Positions 58,701 to 64,000 of a DNA stretch of 64,000 nucleotides are shown here, piece after piece. The notes under the pieces were generated by a model. It saw only the letters and a list, made by a program, of their open reading frames with translations, made no database searches and was not told the origin of the DNA. Source of the stretch: Dasyornis broadbenti (lineage: Eukaryota > Chordata > Aves > Passeriformes > Dasyornithidae). How positions within the stretch are numbered: the first letter of the stretch is position 1; each line of letters begins with the position of its first letter. The position numbers and the translations under genes were made by a program. The stretch lies in assembly GCA_013397935.1 (NCBI GenBank), contig VZRN01000216.1:1759581-1823580 (forward strand), given 5' to 3'.

Positions 58701-60894
58701 ACTGTGAGAGGATCCTGGTGCAGGAGAGAAGTGCTCGAGACTGAGTCCTTCTGTCTGCAGAGCAGGCTGTGAGAGTACAGCACGAGCACCAGCGTCCTCC
58801 AGACACAGTACCACAGACTACATGCCCAATCCCTCCAGGCTGGGGAGTCACCCAGGCTCCAACAAGTCTCGCTATCACTGCTTCAAAACATGCTCAGTGA
58901 ACATCACAAGGGCTTTGATACTGCATTCAAGTAACTCGGCTGAAGCCCTCTGTGCTCACCACACCAGAGCACTGGGCTTCCTCGGTTTGGTGACAGGCAG
59001 GGCGGGCACAACCCCCTCTCCAGAGGGTGTTTTCCACACCTGCTTTGCACAGGTGGATGATGATCTGTTACATGGTACAGTGGAATACAGGATCAAGCCT
59101 TTCTGTTTAGTACCACCTTTCTCCCCCCGTGTGTACCCCAGATGTTTTGCAAGATCCTGACAATTTACTCTGTCCTAGAGAGAGTCTGGAAGGCTTGAAG
59201 CCCCAGCATAGGTGGAAAATGCTGTGTCTGGGCTACCACCCCTCAATCCCTAGCACCTGGGAATTAAAAGCACTGTCACCCAAGACATTACCTGGCTGGA
59301 GGGTCACAGAGGAGTGGAATAGAGAACAGGCTGCAGTAAAGGCAGCACATAGTGGAACTGGGATCCCAGATCCATTATTTATCATCTTTGTTCATAGTCT
59401 GGATAAAGGTGGCAACAAAGCCTGTTACTGATGATTCCCACAGGACACTTAATCAAGAGAGGCTGCCAACACCAATCAAGAGAGAATAATAAAGTAAGAG
59501 GGAACTGGAGAAAAAAGCCAGAGGTTGAAAGCAGACGGCGATTTACAAACACAGGAAAAAGTAACCTGAACTAGAGGTATTCAACGAAAGGGATTTGGGG
59601 ATGGATGGGAAGATGCTGGAGATCCCAGAAGAGCTCTCCTACAATACAGCTGACAGTGCATTAAGGCCAATTCTGCAACCTGATAGTGTTGGGGATGGGG
59701 GAAGCCAAGGAGACCCAAGGCAGCCTATGCAGAGGCATCACATTACAGATCACTCGAGGGTAGTCCTTCATTGCCAGGCACTGGAAATGCCACACCTCAA
59801 ATGGACTGTTGGCTCCAAGCTGCTCAGCAGATGAACAAACCAGGAAAAATTGAAGGACCAGCAAAAGCAAGGAGTGGTGGATGTACTGGGAAGCAAAACA
59901 CAACTCCATTGAGCAAATTAACAGTCAAGGAGCCAATGACAACCATCTGCAAGTACTCAAAGGGTGTAGACACCACAGGAGAGGGCAGCCCTTCTGCAGG
60001 ACTACAGCTGAACAGGCAGTGGTGAGAACCAGAGACAGGTAACACCAGCCCTCATGGAGGGATCTATCAGGCAGCTGCGTAGTCTCGCCACTCTGGCCCC
60101 ACATGGTTTGAGCCAATAAAAACACGAGCAGGGGAAGCATCAGGGAACATATCTACACATCAGCGCGCTGGCTTGGAAGAACTTCTACCCAGGTGACCTG
60201 CTGTGGCAACAGGAAACCCAGCACCCCATGGGCTCTGTCCACTGAGCTCCCAGCTCAGGTCATTGCAGACATTACCTCTAAATCCCATTACAGGTCTAAC
60301 AGATCTGAGCCCCAGGACTTCAACCAGGCTCTCTGACCTGTTTTACGCCTCCTAGTATCACACCTTTCTCTTGAAGGTCCTGGACCACCTCTTCCACTAC
60401 CAGTCTTCCCAAACTTCCCGAAACTTCAATCCTTCTATCCTTGAAGGAATATCTACGTTCTCCCTTTCCACCACCCACTCTGTGAGCAGAGTTTAGATCC
60501 ACACACAGCCAAGCTCAAGAAGAGGAAGTGAGAATGCTGGAATAGGGTGCATGACAAAAATGCCCCAAACAGTCCAAATCTAAATCAGTCTGATCAACCA
60601 CCGTGTCTCCAGTATGTGGTAAGGCAAAGCTGAGCTCATCCAACTTTCTTTGCCATCAGAAGGCCAGCAGCAACTAGCAGTATTCCTTGAAGTTTTTTTC
60701 TCTTCTCCACCCCTTCCAACCTTACATGGTGCCCACAAATACCAACAGGCAAGAAAAACAACCCCAAAACAATGATGCAATTGAGAAAACCAACCTTGAG
60801 ACAGACTCTCACACTCACCTAGGTAAATATCTCCAAACGAACCACTGCCGATCTTTCTGCCCAGCCGGTATTTGTTTCCCACTCGAAGCTCCAT
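43671..60894 (-). CDS. CSNK1E: CSNK1E, casein kinase I epsilon
   Basis: Nine coding exons join in phase to 416 residues, the human length: 60894-60819, 54504-54394, 54231-54083, 53399-53171, 46865-46695, 45173-45025, 44516-44324, 44218-44079, 43703-43671. This Ser/Thr kinase phosphorylates PERIOD proteins in the circadian clock and Dishevelled in Wnt signalling. Visible motifs: glycine loop [11 protein letters not shown], catalytic K38 in [16 protein letters not shown] with D128, DFG at 149-151, ARYASINTH with R178 (the residue mutated in the tau hamster), and the [12 protein letters not shown]-like segment at 220-228. The Ser/Thr-rich C-terminal tail is autoinhibitory when autophosphorylated. 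It ends [10 protein letters not shown], the epsilon tail rather than the delta one. All catalytic residues are intact. Confidence 0.97.
44079..44218 (-). CDS. CSNK1E: CSNK1E coding exon 8
   Basis: 140 nt, residues 360-406: [20 protein letters not shown], then [20 protein letters not shown], then SRISASQ. Acceptor CCCGACAG ends at 44219; donor GTGAGC starts at 44078. Confidence 0.95.
44324..44516 (-). CDS. CSNK1E: CSNK1E coding exon 7
   Basis: 193 nt, residues 296-359 plus one base: [20 protein letters not shown], then [20 protein letters not shown], then tail residues ending SRIQQS. Acceptor CTCCTCAG ends at 44517; donor GTGAGG starts at 44323. Confidence 0.95.
44517..45024 (-). other. CSNK1E: CSNK1E intron 6
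   Basis: 0.5-kb intron with nothing recognised. Confidence 0.85.
45025..45173 (-). CDS. CSNK1E: CSNK1E coding exon 6
   Basis: 149 nt, residues 246-295: [20 protein letters not shown], then [20 protein letters not shown], then [10 protein letters not shown], the end of the kinase domain. Acceptor CTCTCCAG ends at 45174; donor GTGAGT starts at 45024. Confidence 0.96.
45640..46590 (-). mobile_element. Degraded older LINE (CR1/L3-like)
   Basis: In CSNK1E intron 5, next to exon 5. Phrases on the plus strand follow the order of a reverse-complemented CR1/L3-type 3' region: GTATCCACAACATCTTCCGG, GAGTTGCACAAGTCTAC, ACACCTCTATCATCTCTCTAC, TTGCCACTTTAGTGCC and GCATCATCAGCATACC. Many substitutions. 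No intact frame. Family assignment is from memory and borders are approximate. Confidence 0.6.
46695..46865 (-). CDS. CSNK1E: CSNK1E coding exon 5
   Basis: 171 nt, residues 189-246: [20 protein letters not shown], then [20 protein letters not shown], then [17 protein letters not shown]. Acceptor TTCTCACAG ends at 46866; donor GTAAGT starts at 46694. Confidence 0.96.
46866..53170 (-). other. CSNK1E: CSNK1E intron 4
   Basis: 6.3-kb intron. Contains a poly-A run (49861-49878) and a tRNA-like relic on the minus strand (49466-49540). A 239-residue open frame overlapping its end on the plus strand (52587-53306) runs antisense to exon 4 and has no recognisable product. Confidence 0.75.
49466..49540 (-). 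repeat. tRNA-like relic (possible SINE or tRNA pseudogene)
   Basis: On the minus strand GTTGGTA (49513-49507, D-arm/A-box-like) is followed 16 bases later by GGTTCGAATC (49490-49481), a good B-box/T-arm match. The spacing is too short for a full anticodon arm and no acceptor stem pairs, so it is not a functional tRNA. Confidence 0.35.
53171..53399 (-). CDS. CSNK1E: CSNK1E coding exon 4 (catalytic loop)
   Basis: 229 nt, residues 113-188 plus one base. Carries [28 protein letters not shown] and [15 protein letters not shown]. Acceptor CCCTCCAG ends at 53400; donor GTGAGC starts at 53170. Confidence 0.97.
53400..54082 (-). other. CSNK1E: CSNK1E intron 3
   Basis: 0.7-kb intron. A short ATAG/ATAA-rich stretch (53411-53440) near the acceptor, otherwise nothing recognised. 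Confidence 0.85.
54083..54231 (-). CDS. CSNK1E: CSNK1E coding exon 3
   Basis: 149 nt, residues 63-112: [20 protein letters not shown], then [20 protein letters not shown], then [10 protein letters not shown]. Contains the gatekeeper and hinge. Acceptor TTTCCCCAG ends at 54232; donor GTAAGT starts at 54082. Confidence 0.97.
54394..54504 (-). CDS. CSNK1E: CSNK1E coding exon 2
   Basis: 111 nt, residues 26-62 plus one base: [20 protein letters not shown] then [17 protein letters not shown]. Includes ATP-binding K38. Acceptor CTATGCAG ends at 54505; donor GTGAGA starts at 54393. Confidence 0.97.
55940..56240 (+). mobile_element. Degraded older LINE segment (CR1/L3-like)
   Basis: In CSNK1E intron 1 of the coding part. 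GACATGACAACAGTCTGCAA and TATTTGAAGGCTGTAAACAC, followed by GGAGGGAGAGGAATTATTTAG, follow CR1/L3 3' sequence in plus orientation. Diverged, no frame, approximate borders. Confidence 0.55.
56963..57440 (-). mobile_element. CR1 LINE fragment
   Basis: Reverse complement of a CR1 3' region: CATAGGATGGTGTGGGTTGG and AAGGGACCTTAAAGATCACC, then ACCAGGTTGCTCAGAGCCCC and TCATTCCCCTTGTCCTATCA, through to GGTCCTTCTCTGGATCAATC. Longest clear CR1 in the window (about 480 bp). Same orientation as CSNK1E. Confidence 0.93.
59290..60010 (+). mobile_element. Degraded older LINE (CR1/L3-like)
   Basis: TCATAGTCTGGATAAAGGTG, AACTAGAGGTATTCAACGAA, ATTACAGATCACTCGAGGGT and ACAACCATCTGCAAGTACTC occur in the order expected for the 3' third of a CR1/L3-type element in plus orientation. 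Heavily mutated. Borders approximate. Confidence 0.55.
60819..60894 (-). CDS. CSNK1E: CSNK1E coding exon 1 (start codon)
   Basis: 76 nt, [20 protein letters not shown] then GDIYL plus one base. ATG at 60894-60892 in context ACCATGG. The exon begins at 60906 after acceptor TTTTCTCAG, so a non-coding upstream exon exists further right. Donor GTGAGT starts at 60818. Confidence 0.97.
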
Positions 60895-60906
60895 GGTTCA
60901 GTCGTG

Positions 60907-63900
60907 CTGAGAAAAGCACAGAAAGAGCAGTGTCAGAGCAGAAACAGGAAGTGAATCATGTAACACTGGAGAAGACACCTCCCCACTTCACCCAGAGGCT
61001 GAGCAGTTTTAAATCTCGAAATACTTCACTTTCTACATGGCTTCTATCACCTCTCCTGATCTCCTGAACGTCCAGGGACAGCACGAGCAAGACGCGCTGC
61101 AGGAACAGAACACTCTCAAGAATGTTTTTTCCATGTTCCCATTATTAGAATGACAAATGATTGAATCTCTTCCCCATCACTTTGCTCAGAGACTGGGTAG
61201 GGGTTCAGGAAATCCCTCCTAGGAAGGTTTCAGTGTGTGATCACATCACACCACTGTAAAGAAGTACAGCTCCTTGTACCCTACCGTACCTGGCACTGGA
61301 CAGAAGTAGCCTCATGAGACACCAGAAGGGTCAGCCATAATAAACCCTATGAGAAGGAGTTTCTCTCTGCCCCAGCCCTGATCCAACACCTTGGCAGTGG
61401 TGAAGCACAGGGTCCAAGGGCTGTGAGAGACAGACAGACTGCCAGGAGCAAGCGACTCCATTGCTCCTAGGCAGGGCCGGCACAGGGGACAGGGAGGAGA
61501 CATCTTGCTGAACTCAACCCTGGCAGGCACACACTGACGAGGAACACCACTTGCTTATCTCCACACGCTTCTGCTCATGGGATCACAGCCTCCTTTGGCC
61601 TACCTGAGCCTCTCCATCTCTCTTGCCTACCTAGGTGTGCCGGCTGTTTGTTTTTAGCAGCTCAGGCCTTTCCTCATCCCTTTACCTGAGATGATTAGCT
61701 AACCCTTTGACCTGATATACCCCATCAGCATGCACAGGCTCAGCCTACTCACCCCTCCACAGAAAACCAACCAGGTGGAAGGACCACAGCCACAGAGTTT
61801 GTTCTCTCTGCTAACCTCAACTTCTGCTGCTAACACATTGGCCAAACACAGCTCCAGCAGTTACCCCTCTTAACAGCCCCCTTTCCCTCGTCTCTTTCTT
61901 CTGTGACCACCAACTTATTCTAGGAACCACATCTCTTCCTGAGACAGTCAATGTGTCTCCTTTTAGAGGGATTTGCCACAGTCCTAATTTATGCAATGCC
62001 ACATTATTAGCGTACAAAATGCAGACACAGAGCCTGTTGGGGACAGGAAAGGTGAGGAATGATTCATGTTTTCACAAGTGGGTGCGAGGAACTTTCCCTT
62101 GCTGGAGCTCGGTGGGAAGGAAGCATCACTGAAGGAAAGGAGGGAGGAATGGCCTTGTGAGACAGAAGTACAAAAATATAATCCCAGCTACAGGATTCTG
62201 GGCATACTATAAACCCAGAGCTGCTTCTCCTGCCCCAGGAGATGGGATTACAGAAAGAAGAATGTACGGGCTGTGGAGATGTACAGGGAAATAATCCTAT
62301 CAAGGCATTCAGGGGACATTGTGAACCCTCAAAGCAGAGCTGTAGTCACCAGAAACCACACACAAAACACTCAGAGGTGGAGTCCCCTCACCTAGTGTTT
62401 GCTTATGCATGTGGGTTTCTGTGCATCTAAAGTCTACAAAACCCTGTGGCTATTTCTGACTTTCTTACTACAAGAAATGTAGGCAGAGCCTTGGGAACCG
62501 AAGCAGGAGGCAGGCGTACCTGGGTGAGGGCGCAGCAAACAGACATGATTTTTATCCGCTGCCTGCTGTTCTGTATAACCACATTAACATACATCTGACT
62601 TGCTTACACTCCTACTCCAATAAACGATCAAAGGTCTGTGTCCCCAGGAACCTGTCACACCACTGTCAAGAAGACAGCTCTCAATCCTGCTTCCTTCATA
62701 GAGTGTTTACCCAGGCCTGCGAACCCTGAACACCGGAGCCCAGCTCCCAGCTGGGGCGAGCACAGCCAAGCACACGGCAGAGACCGAGCAGGAGGTCCCG
62801 GAGGGGTCTCCTCCGCACCAGGACACAGCAGGTACCACTCTGCAACACCACAGTCCCAAGCTGAAATTCGGTCCCACCCTCCTGGGACAGGCAGGAGCCA
62901 GGTGAAGAAGGGCTTCTCACACAATGAGGCAGCAGCCCTTCTAGCTGATTAAGCAACAGGCTCCAAAGGGGAATCTAAAAAATGCTCCGGGGCGCGGGGG
63001 TGGAAGCGGGAAGCAGGATAATGGAGTAAAAAAAAAAAAAAAAAATCATGGTCTCGCACAGCTGTCATTTTGCCTTATCTCCCCCCCAACACACACACAC
63101 ACAAGTGTGTGTAGAAAACCTGGGCGCAGGATAGGCAGAGAGCAACAGCCTGGATTCATGGTAAGAGGGCAGGACACACAGAGCCCAGCCCCTCAACAAC
63201 TGCTCCAGGAGTTCAAACACCTATCCCATTTGCTTCTGCTTCACACATATAGCCCCACCACCATCTACAGCTTCCGCCCTTATCAGCTGATCTTCAGGTC
63301 TACTGTTACAAGAAGAAAGAAAATTGTACACATAAAATATATATTCTTATATGTGAAATTTATATCATCCCTATGTATTATTTATACATGTAAAATTTAA
63401 AAAACCATCCCTCATTCCCAACCCCTCCCCAAAAGGCTTAACTCCCCCCAGCCCTGCCACCCTTCCTGCACTCTACAGCCAAGGCAGAATTCCCAGGGGC
63501 TGCAGGGCAATCATTTAGTTAAACCATTTAGTTTTCCATAAGGGATTAACACACATACAACCTCAGAGCGAGAGTGTGCTCTGCATGAGCGTTTGCATAC
63601 GTGAATATCCAATACTATACAGCCTCAAAAGAAATAATAATACTATCCAGCCGCCAGCGCTGCTTCCCCACACACACCATTTTGCACCAGCCTCTTTTAT
63701 ATAATATAAAATACCCACGTACAGGCACAAAGGCCATTATATAAACACACGATAAGAGTTGATATCACACTGCTGTGCCAGCAATGATGGCGACCAAAGA
63801 TGCAGGGACCATCTTGGGGGGCGGGGGGACCACGGTGGGGCTGGGGAACAGGAGCGCAACCTCTGTCCCAGCCGAGAGGGTCTGGAATGAGAAGATACCC

Positions 63901-64000
63901 TCTCTAGCAAAAGCCATGCAAAACCAAACCACGGCTCCATAATGGAGGCTGCCGATCGCAGCACCGCTTCGGCTTTCAGTGGAAGTGTGGGGAGTAGGGG
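60907..64000 (-). other. CSNK1E: CSNK1E 5' intron / unassigned right end
   Basis: Sequence upstream of the CSNK1E start-codon exon. It contains a poly-A run (63028-63045), a short (CA)n/(GT)n stretch (63090-63112), AT-rich patches (63330-63400, 63696-63750) and a G-run (63815-63828). No donor/exon pair or CpG-island promoter could be named with confidence, so the first exon may lie beyond the window. Confidence 0.6.

Larger units (their letters stand above)
54505..60818 (-). other. CSNK1E: CSNK1E intron 1 of the coding part
   Basis: 6.3-kb intron holding the CR1 at 56963-57440 and two older LINE segments (55940-56240, 59290-60010). No other gene recognised. Confidence 0.8.

Noticed and set aside
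63300..64000. AU-rich tract then GC-rich end, considered as the 3' UTR of a further minus-strand gene (KCNJ4 follows CSNK1E in human)
   Set aside because: No canonical poly(A) signal or coding exon could be identified, so it was left unassigned.
1..64000. Searched for CRISPR arrays, operons, prophage or transferred gene clusters
   Set aside because: The window is ordinary animal nuclear DNA with spliced genes. No regularly spaced repeats or prokaryotic gene arrangement was seen.

Overview
This is a vertebrate nuclear genomic window, almost certainly avian. The genes have spliced exons with GT-AG borders, CpG-island promoters and long 3' UTRs. The introns carry CR1 LINE 3' ends with the bird-typical 8-bp terminal repeat, plus solo-LTR-like elements of avian endogenous retroviruses. 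Four protein genes are recognised by reading exons and checking that every splice phase joins: PLA2G6 (-), MAFF (+), TMEM184B (-) and CSNK1E (-). This is the order and orientation I recall for human chromosome 22q13.1. Nothing here looks like a transferred or exotic gene cluster. The interest lies in promoter architecture, splice-site quirks and repeats.

Layout. Positions 1-4901 hold the 5' end of PLA2G6 on the minus strand: five coding exons, 297 codons (N-terminal region and first ankyrin repeats). The catalytic half lies beyond the left edge. Positions 4902-5757 are a compact CpG-rich region serving PLA2G6 leftwards and MAFF rightwards. It contains five 30-bp tandem units, each with a CCAAT box and a GC box, then a YY1-like site and a perfect cAMP-response element. 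MAFF follows (coding 6851-7381, 149 aa; poly(A) signal 8962-8967). Its 3' end converges on that of TMEM184B, about 0.9 kb away (poly(A) signal 9913-9918 on the minus strand).

TMEM184B runs from a CpG-island promoter near 39.5-40.1 kb (interrupted by a 364-base gap) back to its stop at 12945. It has eight coding exons and 410 codons. Its roughly 12-kb first intron holds only a CR1 fragment and homopolymers that I can see. CSNK1E occupies about 41.46 kb to beyond 60.9 kb: nine coding exons and 416 codons, the same length as the human protein. Its introns carry a CR1, three degraded older LINE segments and a tRNA-like relic. The 5' UTR continues past 60906, and its promoter is not identified in the window.

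The genes are functionally separate: membrane phospholipid remodelling (PLA2G6), stress-responsive bZIP transcription (MAFF), a seven-pass membrane protein linked to vesicle trafficking and axons (TMEM184B), and a circadian/Wnt kinase (CSNK1E). Their close packing and the shared PLA2G6-MAFF promoter suggest some co-regulation. That is inference.
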